A stretch of DNA of 8,660 nucleotides from Nitrososphaerales archaeon TH526 (GCA_014523665.1 JAATVR010000127.1:1-8660), one strand, 5' to 3'. Positions 1 through 6,401 are shown, numbered from the stretch's first letter. Program-made: numbers and translations. The notes: generated by a model not told the origin, from the letters alone.

Positions 1-836
1 GAGATTGATTTCTTTGCTAGGGCACTCTTTGCAGTACCAGGGTCCCCAATCAGTAATCCATTTATCCTCTGTCGTTCTGGAAATTCTCCTTCTTGATTTC
101 TTAAGCCGGCATTGGCATCCATGATAAACAATCCTTTCTTTATGTGATCCATTCCCAGTACCTCTGGAATCATCAAAGATACTAGTTCGTTGACTACATT
201 CTTTCCCTGTTTTTCCTTGTCTAATTTCCACTTGTTTATCTTATTTATGTCCCGTCGGGTTAATGTAATCTCATTTCGTTTAGTGTAAACTAATTCATCG
301 GAAAATAATATACTCTCTGGTCTGCTATTCAAATTATCGTTATTTCTGACTACATGTACATGACCGATTACGTCGACGACTTACTCCGGTGTTGATGTCA
401 TTGGTATTGTTATCAAAGAGTTTTACCTGAAGTCTATCAAGGTCATTGAATTTATCCATGTCTTGGAGCCATACGTCTACTGTCGGGACATATTCATACT
501 CTGTAACAGCAGTCTCTCCAATTGCATGATTCTTTGTCCATGCAGGACATCTAGAACGGGCCTTAACGTGTGATCTGTATTGTGGTACCGTATATTCAGT
601 AACTTCGTTGTAGCCGCAATATTCGCACATCAACTCTGCTTTCCTAAACATGTGATAAACAGTTGACATCCCCATTATGGTGCCTCCTTTCACTTGGACA
701 TATCCAGACTGCATTCTCTTCGCCTCTGATACTGATTTTTGGGCTAGTTTTGCTTCTTCCTTCTGCTGTCTTGCTTTTCGGTCAGTTCGCCACATATACT
801 TAAGATTCTCAAGGAGTAATGTTGCTCTCTCGCCTA
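1..836 (-). pseudogene. MCM-like replicative-helicase-family ATPase, frameshifted and incomplete
   Basis: The protein reads right to left and leaves the window at base 1. Visible parts in order: a helical, charged stretch (about 830-700); an MCM-type OB-fold start (GYVQVKGGTIMGMSTVYH, about 705-650); a zinc-finger region with Cys-x2-Cys at 616-627 and a third Cys at 547-549; the strand LDRLQVKLFDNN; then, in another frame, VDVIGHVHVV, a linker, IPEVLGMDHIKKGL, and a Walker A motif GDPGTAKS at 24-47 preceded by RQRINGLLI. This order matches the N-terminal domain and start of the AAA+ domain of archaeal MCM proteins. MCM proteins unwind DNA at replication forks; extra, divergent copies often sit in mobile elements. 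Removing one base at 381-384 restores a continuous reading (TGEVVDVIGHVHVV), so the gene is frameshifted. The fourth zinc ligand position holds Trp. No plausible start codon precedes the recognisable part, which stops near 836. I am confident of the family and fairly confident that it is broken. A sequencing error could explain the frameshift but not the missing 5' end. Confidence 0.8.
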
Positions 837-841
837 GAGCA

Positions 842-1489
842 GTTGAACTTGCATCTAACTTCGTAAAAGTAGCGAAGAAAGCTGGAGTAAAACATATCGT
901 AAAACAGTCGAACATTTTAGTAACTGAAATGGAATCAGCTACTACGCCATATGCACGTCAACATCGTGAGGCAGAGAAAATTATAGACGAATCTGGCATT
1001 CAGTTTCCCTTCCTTAGACCTAATGACTTTATGCAGAACTTTGTTAATTTCTACACTCCCACTATAAAGACCAATAACGCTTTCTACATACCAGGAGGAG
1101 ATGCAAAGGTTAGTTTTGTTGATGTCCGCGATGTTGCAGCAGTAGCAGCCAAGGTTCTTACGGAGCACGATGAAAGTGAATCAAGACATTTTGGTAAAGC
1201 TTATAATATAACCGGACCGAAGCCGCTTTCTTATTATCAAGCAGCCGAAATCCTATCAAACACAGCTGGCAAGAAAATTAATTATGTAAATATCCCGGAA
1301 GCAGATGCTCGACGAGGAATGAGAGCTATGGGTATGAATGAATCATTTATCAATACTGCACTGGAGCTGTTCGATAATTATAGAAAAGGATATGCGTCAC
1401 GAGTATCTGATGCTGTCGAATCGATAACTGGAAATAAACCTATATCATTTGCTCAATTCGCAATGGATTATGCTGGAGCATTCAGATAA
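842..1489 (+). pseudogene. NmrA-like NAD(P)-binding (SDR) protein, 5'-truncated
   Basis: About 215 residues match the middle and C-terminal part of NmrA/atypical short-chain dehydrogenase proteins. Visible signatures are NFVKVAKKAGVKHIVKQS, the HREAEK helix followed by SGIQFPFLRPNDFMQNF, the VSFVDVRDVAAVAAKVL segment, YNITGPKPLSYYQAAEIL, and an aromatic C-terminus ISFAQFAMDYAGAF. Family members bind NAD(P)(H) and act as redox sensors or reductases; intact ones are about 280-300 residues. The first 70-80 residues, including the glycine-rich GxxGxxG dinucleotide-binding loop, are absent. The frame stays open upstream to 677, but that part is only the antisense of the MCM-like gene. The first internal ATG lies near 929, inside the fold, and I see no TATA box at a useful distance. 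The remaining sequence has no internal stop, which suggests recent loss. The product, if made, should not bind cofactor normally. Confidence 0.8.
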
Positions 1490-1795
1490 CCAAAAAATGG
1501 CATTGCAAATCATTCGCTAAGAGAATTCGCCTCACCATCGATGGGACCTAAAATTGAGTAAAATTTGGGTCACATGAAGTGTAAACTTCTGCTTTGGCAC
1601 ATAAAAGGTGAAATCAATGTTATGAGCAACTTGATAAAGTCTCGAGCTCCCGTATATAAGAAAATGGGACTTATTTCAAATCGATCAAACGTACTATTAT
1701 AAAGAGCATCTACCAAATACGCCACTAGACTAATGCCCGACAAATAATATATAATGTAATAGAGGTAAGCTTCTATAGTTACTGAAATTCTAAAC
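1490..1795. other. Intergenic spacer without a convincing gene
   Basis: No protein or RNA gene is supported here. A 42-codon plus-strand ORF (1574-1702) and a longer minus-strand ORF facing it (1570-1797) overlap each other; neither has recognisable sequence. Short structures seen are a direct repeat ATTCGC spaced seven bases apart (around 1513-1529) and the palindrome CCATCGATGG (1535-1544). An AT-rich stretch at about 1744-1755 (TAATATATAATG) is the best TATA-box candidate for the following SWIM ORF. It lies about 46 bases before ATG 1796, so it would leave a short leader of around 20 bases. Confidence 0.5.
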
Positions 1796-2485
1796 ATGGT
1801 TCATCCAAATGACTATTGTATCTGGAACGCAGTATCAAAACAGACTTTAAAGTTTCTTAACATTTTATTAGCTACCTGTAGATATCTAATGGTATCCGGC
1901 ACAAACCCCCGTGAACTAAGAGGCAAGCTCATAGCGAGTATGAAAAATGCTGTCAAGCGAATAAGCGAACGAACATATAGGGTTAGCTCCCAGAATGGTA
2001 ACGGTAAGTATTATGATGTTCGGTTGAACGAAGAGAATGAATGGCGATGTACCTGTGCTGATTTTTCCTATAGATCTGAACGCGATCAAGATAAAGTTAC
2101 AGGTTGTAAACATATTTTCGCCGTTGAATTTAGTAAGAAACTAAGAGAGCAAGTTGAAAAAGAGCTTGTCGTAATTGAACCGGTGATAGAGATTAAAGCT
2201 AGCGACTATGAAGCTTTTCCATATTTATTTATTCTTCAACCGAAAGTTTACAAGTTTATGTCAACCGGAGACTTGACAGAATCTATTTTAGCAATAGTTA
2301 TCTATCTGACTACCACCACAAAAGACGCCCCCCGGACAGAAGCCGTACTAGAGGCCCGATTCGATAAGTCGAAATTCGATAAAGTGGAGGAGTGGCAGGA
2401 TGAGATCTATTTTTCTGGTGGATACAATCGGACTTCTGCGTACTGGTTGCCATTGCGTCTAAGGGTGACAAATATTCCGTTGTAA
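1796..2485 (+). CDS. SWIM zinc-finger protein, possible truncated or chimeric transposase
   Basis: The ORF encodes 229 residues. Residues about 35-125 form a SWIM zinc-finger module: RELRGKLIASMKN, then YRVSSQNGNGKYYDV, then CTC (Cys85, Cys87) and CKH (Cys104, His106), giving CxC-x16-CxH, followed by IFAVEFSKKLREQVEKE. SWIM fingers bind DNA or protein. This order (RG..IA, a Y.V.SQ.G.G.Y.V strand, CxC..CKHI.AVEFS) resembles the N-terminus of archaeal DDE transposases. Those continue with a second Cys-rich motif and a catalytic domain, and neither is present here. Residues 135-229 are unrelated to anything I recognise and contain a small internal repeat (RFDKSKFDK). The first 31 residues also look foreign to the module, so ATG 1889 (MVSGTNPRELRG) may be the true start. 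The T-rich stretch after the stop could end transcription. It may be a standalone SWIM protein or a relic of an insertion sequence; I cannot decide. Confidence 0.65.
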   Translation: MVHPNDYCIWNAVSKQTLKFLNILLATCRYLMVSGTNPRELRGKLIASMKNAVKRISERTYRVSSQNGNGKYYDVRLNEENEWRCTCADFSYRSERDQDKVTGCKHIFAVEFSKKLREQVEKELVVIEPVIEIKASDYEAFPYLFILQPKVYKFMSTGDLTESILAIVIYLTTTTKDAPRTEAVLEARFDKSKFDKVEEWQDEIYFSGGYNRTSAYWLPLRLRVTNIPL

Positions 2486-2487
2486 TT

Positions 2488-2503
2488 ATCGTTTTCTTTT
2501 GAT
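2488..2503 (+). terminator. T-rich archaeal-type terminator after the SWIM ORF
   Basis: The run ATCGTTTTCTTTTGAT follows the TAA of the SWIM ORF within a few bases. Archaeal RNA polymerase stops at oligo-T runs without needing a hairpin. It lies between two convergent genes, where a terminator is expected. Confidence 0.4.
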
Positions 2504-2568
2504 ATATTCGAACTGGAATTTTGTGTTGCCTTAAATGCAATTGGAACCAAGCGATGTTTTCTATACTG

Positions 2569-2582
2569 GCGATTAGGATCGC
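2569..2582. terminator. Short inverted repeat between convergent genes
   Basis: GCGAT-TAGG-ATCGC forms a perfect 5-bp stem with a 4-base loop between two convergent genes. On the minus strand it follows the stop of the secreted-protein gene and a CTTTTT run just after that stop. It could help end transcription on either strand, but it is short enough to be chance. Confidence 0.25.
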
Positions 2583-2600
2583 TTATGAATACACAAAAAG

Positions 2601-3338
2601 TTATTTTGCGATTATATTGTATTTTACATCCTCCGCAAAAGCTGGTTCTACACAACCCACATCAGGACAGCTCAAGCTTGATCTAAAGTGAACAGTATGA
2701 TTGCCTGGTGTAAGTGGTTCAGTTAATATGTAAAACCCGTCAGCTACAACTTGAGATGGTCCTCCTTCTGCTACTCCAAAAATTCCATTGTCAGGAAATA
2801 TGACTTGAAAAGGTTCCGTGGGCTGAGTTCTATATTTAAGAAGATCGTCGTACTTATATTCTTCATCATCTATCTGTAGATACAGACTGTTAACGCCATC
2901 TTGGTCTTTCTTTGCAGCATTCGTCAAATCCTCAACTGATGCACCTGGGATTTCTTTATCGGACTGTTCCACCTCCATTACTGGAATGAGAAGACCATTG
3001 CCAGCTGGAACAGTACACGTCCTTTCAATTTTGCCTTCTCCTGGACCTAAATAGAAAACCGACGAATTAGTATTGGTTTGGCCGACAGTACACTTGTCCC
3101 CTTTAGTATCGTCCATAGGACTCTCACTTGCTGGTATTGATAGTAGCCATTTCCAGAAGTTTTGTGCATGTTCATCATATGTTAGACCATAAGGCTCACT
3201 ATCAGGTGGAAAAATACTCAATGAACTTGAAGCTGCGGCAGGTGTTAATGTAGAATAGAATACTATTACAACTAAGAGAGTGGCCAACGATAAACAGGTA
3301 GATTTGTTCAATTTTGATGGATTTGTGACACATCCCAA
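2601..3338 (-). CDS. Secreted hypothetical protein with N-terminal signal peptide
   Basis: The protein has 245 residues. Residues 11-38 form a signal peptide: a short basic start, a hydrophobic core (CLSLATLLVVIVFYS) and an Ala-rich cleavage region TPAAASSS. The mature part (about 205 residues) is hydrophilic and rich in Asp, Glu, Pro and Gly. It begins with PPDSEPYGLTYDEHAQNFWKWLLSIP and continues with SSVFYLGPG, CTVPAGNGLLIPV, PGASVEDL, KDQDGVNSLYLQIDD, VADGFYILTEPLTPGNHTV and a C-terminal strand. Cys83/Cys108 and Cys224/Cys229 could form disulphides. The layout suggests an extracellular beta-rich fold. I recall similar hypothetical secreted proteins in Nitrososphaera-type archaea, but know no function. 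The longest frame starts with TTG at 3338; a second TTG at 3311 gives MNKSTCLSLATLL, a more typical signal-peptide start. There is no ATG in frame before the hydrophobic core. It is divergent from the membrane-protein gene, with about 42 bases between the starts. Confidence 0.8.
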   Translation of the reverse strand: MGCVTNPSKLNKSTCLSLATLLVVIVFYSTLTPAAASSSLSIFPPDSEPYGLTYDEHAQNFWKWLLSIPASESPMDDTKGDKCTVGQTNTNSSVFYLGPGEGKIERTCTVPAGNGLLIPVMEVEQSDKEIPGASVEDLTNAAKKDQDGVNSLYLQIDDEEYKYDDLLKYRTQPTEPFQVIFPDNGIFGVAEGGPSQVVADGFYILTEPLTPGNHTVHFRSSLSCPDVGCVEPAFAEDVKYNIIAK

Positions 3339-3380
3339 TACAAAAGGATTATGTTCAGCCTCTTATCTAGGTAATCAGGT

Positions 3381-4727
3381 TTGCACTCAGAGCTTGAAAT
3401 ATCACTCAGTCGCAGGAAGTTTTTGTGTATTGTATTGGCATTAATAGCCATCATGTTAATTGACACCTCAGTCGTAAAGATATATGAGATTATCGACAAA
3501 GATTTCGTCCCTTCTCAAGTTAAGATTCTGTTATTCTCTGGTGAGGCCTTATTATGTCTACTATTACAGTTTTTGTTATTAAAACAGGTATGGAATTCCT
3601 TTAAAACGAATCAGTCGCATAGTCGATTACAGGTCAGAATTGCATTAATCTCACTTTCTGTATTAGGAACATTAATAGCAATCATGATTTTTCAATTGTA
3701 TTATTACAATCACTATAGTTCCTTTCTCACAATTGCTATAATTATAATAAGTTATGGTACGGCGGCAAGTTTCATAATATGGCTTTCATGGATGTTTCTG
3801 TCATGGTATAGATCAACTCATAAATTCATCATATTTTTGTATTTCATGTCGATGTCATTGATAGCATTCAACTTGATTATGACAGCCGCCCTTGCAAGTG
3901 CAAAAGTTACTGATAGGCCTGATCAAATCGGAGTGTTTGTCGGCGGTGGTGGAGATATATCCGGCGGCAGGTATATAATATTAGATATAATTTATAGAAT
4001 CTCTTCATTCACGTCTTTTATTGGTATATGGCTTACGACAGCAATATTAATGACCTATTACAGAGAGAAATTACTCAATACAATAACATACTGGATTATC
4101 ATGCTGATACCACTTGTTTATTTCATTATTACTTATTTTTATCAGTTCATCTTAGGAAGTATTTTGAGCTCATATCTGGAATTTGATCCAGTAACCTTTT
4201 CTATCGTGTTAGTAGCATTTGTTTCTTTAAGCAGACCTATTGGGGGCTTGATATTCGGAATTGCGTTCTGGAATACGGCAAGAACCCTAAGTTACGAAAA
4301 GAAGATTAGAACGTGTATGCTTATTTCTGGATGGGGAATATTCTTAATATTTGCAGCAAATCAAGGTGTAACACAACAAACTACTCCGTTTCCTCCTTTT
4401 GGAATCCCAACTATAACGATATTGAATATATCAGCTTACTTGGTACTGTTAGGGATTTACAATTCAGCAAAACTTGTGTCGGTGAATAATGATTTACGTA
4501 AATCCATATACAAGCATGCAATCGAATCGAAGATGCTGAACTTAATTGGCCATGCAGAAATGGAAAGAGAAATTCAAAAAACAGTAACAAAAATCATCCA
4601 AAGTCAGGAAAATATAGAAGAAGAAAGAGAAGTAGGAATTGAGCTGGATCAAAATGAATTAAGGAGATATTTGGACGTTGTAATAAAGGAAGTAAAGAAA
4701 GGAGAAAGAACTCCACTCTCAGAATAA
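3381..4727 (+). CDS. Polytopic membrane protein with charged helical C-terminal tail
   Basis: The product has 448 residues and about ten membrane segments, roughly at residues 14-32, 48-68, 87-106, 114-141, 149-171, 205-225, 236-260, 271-296, 312-328 and 344-364. A Gly-rich loop (VGGGGDISGG, about 187-196) lies between the fifth and sixth segments. After the last helix comes a charged, helical, probably cytoplasmic tail (residues 366-448) with LIGHAEMEREIQKTVTKII and then a very acidic stretch, suggestive of a coiled coil. I do not recognise a characterised transporter or sensor domain. The arrangement, a membrane bundle followed by an AEMEREI helix, resembles a group of uncharacterised proteins I associate with Nitrososphaeria. 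A signalling or sensing role is only a guess. TTG 3381 is chosen because an in-frame TAA lies at 3372 and the next in-frame ATG (about 3453) would cut into the first helix. No clear TATA box is seen at the expected distance. Confidence 0.8.
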   Translation: MHSELEISLSRRKFLCIVLALIAIMLIDTSVVKIYEIIDKDFVPSQVKILLFSGEALLCLLLQFLLLKQVWNSFKTNQSHSRLQVRIALISLSVLGTLIAIMIFQLYYYNHYSSFLTIAIIIISYGTAASFIIWLSWMFLSWYRSTHKFIIFLYFMSMSLIAFNLIMTAALASAKVTDRPDQIGVFVGGGGDISGGRYIILDIIYRISSFTSFIGIWLTTAILMTYYREKLLNTITYWIIMLIPLVYFIITYFYQFILGSILSSYLEFDPVTFSIVLVAFVSLSRPIGGLIFGIAFWNTARTLSYEKKIRTCMLISGWGIFLIFAANQGVTQQTTPFPPFGIPTITILNISAYLVLLGIYNSAKLVSVNNDLRKSIYKHAIESKMLNLIGHAEMEREIQKTVTKIIQSQENIEEEREVGIELDQNELRRYLDVVIKEVKKGERTPLSE

Positions 4728-4748
4728 GGCATCGATATGAAAAAGATA

Positions 4749-4772
4749 CTTAACTAGCGATTCTTAGTTAGG
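4749..4772 (+). terminator. Hairpin after the ten-helix membrane protein gene
   Basis: CTTAACTA and TAGTTAGG pair as an 8-bp stem (one G-U pair) around an 8-base loop, starting 22 bases after the stop codon. There is no long T run after it, so it may be an RNA 3'-end structure rather than a strict terminator. Confidence 0.35.
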
Positions 4773-4885
4773 GTTCCTATATTGGTAACTAATTGAAGTG
4801 GGTCCTATTGAAATCCGTTCATCTACCTAAGAAAGCAGGATTTTGACGGTAAGTCAATTGTTGCAAACAACATCTTATTGTATGA

Positions 4886-4900
4886 CATAATTCAATTATG
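4886..4900. repeat. Perfect 15-base palindrome CATAATT-C-AATTATG
   Basis: Seven-base arms flank a single central C. On the minus strand it follows the stop codon of the small ORF ending at 4904 by three bases, so it may be an AT-rich terminator or a protein-binding site. The surrounding spacer (4728-4903) otherwise shows no gene. Confidence 0.35.
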
Positions 4901-4903
4901 ATA

Positions 4904-5107
4904 CTACTTGTTTTGTTCTATCATATTTTTCCTTGATTTCCGTATGCGTTCCTGTGTTACTCGCTTAGGTTCACTATCTGGAAGTGACCTAATTGCTTCC
5001 TCAACAATTTTGTGATCTGTATTTATCTGCTTCTTAATGCTCCGATTAGTAGAGCAATAATAAGGTTCTTGTGGATTTGCATAATAATAATTCAATTGTA
5101 CATTCAA
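4904..5107 (-). CDS. Possible small basic protein, hypothetical
   Basis: The frame encodes 67 residues from a TTG at 5107. The N-terminal third is Tyr/Asn-rich and may not be coding. The C-terminal half (HKIVEEAIRSLPDSEPKRV, then TQERIRKSRKNM) is strongly charged and helix-like, with mixed Arg codons typical of a real gene. There is no recognisable domain and no in-frame ATG except four residues from the end. It is divergent from the small gene at 5113 and overlaps that gene's longest possible start. A weak TATA-like stretch lies about 27 bases upstream on its strand. It could also be the tail of a lost gene. Existence is uncertain. Confidence 0.4.
   Translation of the reverse strand: MNVQLNYYYANPQEPYYCSTNRSIKKQINTDHKIVEEAIRSLPDSEPKRVTQERIRKSRKNMIEQNK
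5081..5091 (+). promoter_or_regulatory. TATA-like box for the small gene at 5113
   Basis: ATAATAATAAT is centred about 27 bases before TTG 5113, the expected distance for a leaderless archaeal transcript. It supports that start over the longer GTG 5071 frame. Confidence 0.4.
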
Positions 5108-5112
5108 GAAAT

Positions 5113-5310
5113 TTGCTTACAATAGATCATATCGATAGAACCTATTCTATGTATCATGGTCTAGACTATTTAAAAGAGAATATGGACGCCTACTTTGACG
5201 AAGCAGCCAAACAAGGACTGACAGAAGAGGACGCAAAAAAGTACCTTTTTGAAAGGACACCAAAAACTACATTTTATAGAATCAAAAGCTCCACTGGAAA
5301 CGGAGCATAG
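5113..5310 (+). CDS. Small hypothetical protein, 65 residues
   Basis: The frame is open from GTG 5071. The most credible part starts at TTG 5113 (MLTIDHIDRT, 65 residues) or ATG 5149 (MYHGLDYLKENMD, 53 residues). The sequence is soluble and mostly helical: a first helix GLDYLKENMDAYFDEAAKQ, then GLTEEDAKKYLFERTP and a C-terminal strand TTFYRIKSS. The second part, a turn followed by a short helix, could be a small helical DNA- or protein-binding unit, but I do not recognise a family. The TTG start is preferred because a TATA-like box sits 27 bases before it and this start does not overlap the divergent ORF. A T-rich stretch (TATATTTTATTT) after the stop could terminate it. The protein is probably real; its function is unknown. 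Confidence 0.55.
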   Translation: MLTIDHIDRTYSMYHGLDYLKENMDAYFDEAAKQGLTEEDAKKYLFERTPKTTFYRIKSSTGNGA

Positions 5311-5373
5311 TATATTTTATTTCTGATAGATCCAAAGTCATATGAATGGAGATTAAGGATTAGACTTTTTTCA

Positions 5374-5380
5374 TTTATAT
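5374..5380 (+). promoter_or_regulatory. TATA box for the 95-residue protein gene
   Basis: TTTATAT is centred about 29 bases before ATG 5406. The start codon would lie at or within a few bases of the transcript's 5' end. Confidence 0.5.
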
Positions 5381-5405
5381 CCATGTCCAATTTATCTATA
5401 GTCAA

Positions 5406-5693
5406 ATGTCAAATAAAAATGAAAAAGAAACGCCAGAAGAGATCATAATTAACAAAGGTGAAATAGTGTACAAAGAGTTAGAGGAACGTGAAGGACATGA
5501 AAGTACAGCAAGGGATATACCAATAGAGTCATATGTATATGCTTACCTAAAAGCGATTGACAGTGCATACAAATATCTTATCGATACTCACCTTCACGAT
5601 AAAACAATGGGCCCACGACTAGATGGTCTAAAGGATAGGTTTAACCTAGTCATAAACGATCTATGGTCATATTATAATGATAAGGAAAAGTAA
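5406..5693 (+). CDS. Small acidic helical protein, hypothetical
   Basis: The product has 95 residues. The first 35 are charged and probably flexible (NEKETPEEIIINKGE, then ELEEREGHEST). Residues 40-90 look like two amphipathic helices: ESYVYAYLKAIDSAYKYLIDT and then DGLKDRFNLVINDLWSYYND, separated by HLHDKTMGPR. There is no signal peptide, membrane segment or metal-binding cluster. The aromatic spacing in the helices suggests a small helical hairpin that could form a dimer. I do not recognise a family. ATG 5406 is the first ATG in the frame and has a TATA box about 29 bases upstream, so it is probably leaderless and transcribed on its own. Codon use looks like that of the neighbours. Confidence 0.7.
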   Translation: MSNKNEKETPEEIIINKGEIVYKELEEREGHESTARDIPIESYVYAYLKAIDSAYKYLIDTHLHDKTMGPRLDGLKDRFNLVINDLWSYYNDKEK

Positions 5694-5726
5694 GATATGT
5701 CCTCATTGCTCCTATCTGCCCCTGGA

Positions 5727-5748
5727 GAACCGGGAGAACTACCGGTTC
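5727..5748 (+). terminator. GC-rich hairpin between two small genes
   Basis: GAACCGG and CCGGTTC form a perfect 7-bp stem with an 8-base loop, followed by AATTTT. It lies 33 bases after one stop codon and just before the TATA box of the zinc-ribbon gene. It could end the upstream transcript or be an operator for the downstream promoter. Its GC richness stands out in this AT-rich spacer. Confidence 0.5.
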
Positions 5749-5760
5749 AATTTTCATATA

Positions 5761-5768
5761 TTATATAT
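5761..5768 (+). promoter_or_regulatory. TATA box for the zinc-ribbon gene
   Basis: TTATATAT is centred about 26 bases before ATG 5791, the classic archaeal distance for a leaderless transcript. Confidence 0.6.
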
Positions 5769-5790
5769 CTGATTTGCTGTATGTACTACT

Positions 5791-5997
5791 ATGGAATGTC
5801 CAAGTTGTAACACCAATTTTCACCCCCAAATGTGGAACTTCCCAATAGGTCTGAATAAGGATACTAAACAAATGTACGTTTACTATCAGGGTTGCCCAAG
5901 TTGTAATGACGCAATTGTTGGAGTCAAAGTACCTAAGGAAGGTCGATCTTTCTGTTATCCTAACGACACTGACGGTCTAATTCTGCTACATAAATAG
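5791..5997 (+). CDS. Small zinc-ribbon protein
   Basis: The product has 68 residues. Two CPSC knuckles (Cys3/Cys6 and Cys35/Cys38) are set 28 residues apart, the pattern of a zinc ribbon holding one structural zinc ion. Between them lies FHPQMWNFPIGLNKD and a strand MYVYYQG, which would form the ribbon's outer beta hairpin. The C-terminal tail is short (VKVPKEG, then a Cys at 55 outside the cluster). Proteins of this kind bind nucleic acid or partner proteins; nothing here fixes the target. The start is well supported: it is the first ATG, the zinc knuckle begins at residue 3, and a strong TATA box sits 26 bases upstream. It appears to be a single-gene unit behind a hairpin. I am confident of the zinc ribbon and have no functional call. 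Confidence 0.8.
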   Translation: MECPSCNTNFHPQMWNFPIGLNKDTKQMYVYYQGCPSCNDAIVGVKVPKEGRSFCYPNDTDGLILLHK

Positions 5998-6401
5998 GTT
6001 CCAGTGGAAGTTTACCCTATAATTGAGAACGATTTTTACCTCATGAAAGTGTCAAAATATCACTAGAGACATCAATGTATATCCATGCAATTACTATTTC
6101 TTGCGCTACATCCAACCAAAATAAACGGCAGTATTTAGATCATCGCATAACTTATTTTTACATAACATCATAATATCATGATAAGGAAAAATAGAGCGAC
6201 CCAGTCAGTTACCCACCTGGATCACCCTACAACGTCAATAAAGAAATTGCTGGGATTCTATCTAGTATAGATACTTTCTACCTGATAACGTGTTCTTAAT
6301 ATAGTATCTGTTTAATTTGTATTAATAATAAGTCATTTTAGCTTATTGGTTTCTAGAATCACTTAATAGTATCAGTGTCGTTCAGCAAGAAAGTAGACGC
6401 C
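5998..6401. other. Long spacer with no convincing gene, possible eroded remnants
   Basis: No RNA gene or full-length CDS is visible on either strand. The only stretch with protein-like composition is a 33-codon frame at 6198-6299 reading DPVSYPPGSPYNVNKEIAGI and on to a stop, with no start codon. It could be the eroded end of a lost gene or chance. An inverted repeat AGATACT/AGTATCT (6269-6275 and 6303-6309) and a very AT-rich stretch (about 6300-6345) are also present. The absence of genes next to a truncated terminase-like ORF fits a decayed element. Confidence 0.45.

Noticed and set aside
677..841. N-terminal 55 residues of the longest NmrA-like frame
   Set aside because: This part is antisense to the MCM-like gene, has no NmrA or Rossmann features, and is rich in Phe and Ser as expected for a chance frame.
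935..1168. Minus-strand ORF of 77 residues
   Set aside because: It lies wholly opposite the NmrA-like sequence, whose family motifs are clear on the plus strand.
1574..1702. Plus-strand 42-codon ORF beginning MKCKLLLWHIKGEINV
   Set aside because: Short, without a clear TATA box or known family. It could be a micro-protein, but the support is too weak to list as a gene.
1570..1797. Minus-strand ORF of 75 residues in the spacer
   Set aside because: No recognisable sequence, no promoter, and hydrophobic composition typical of AT-rich antisense frames; it overlaps the SWIM ORF start.
2310..2655. Two overlapping minus-strand ORFs near the end of the SWIM gene
   Set aside because: They overlap each other and the SWIM ORF or the secreted-protein gene, and their sequence shows no domain or signal.
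3308..3499. Minus-strand 63-residue ORF over the start of the membrane protein
   Set aside because: It overlaps both divergent genes in another frame and has no recognisable content.
6178..6270. Plus-strand 30-codon ORF starting MIRKNRATQS
   Set aside because: Too short, no promoter, and it shares DNA with a more protein-like frame; neither can be shown to be coding.
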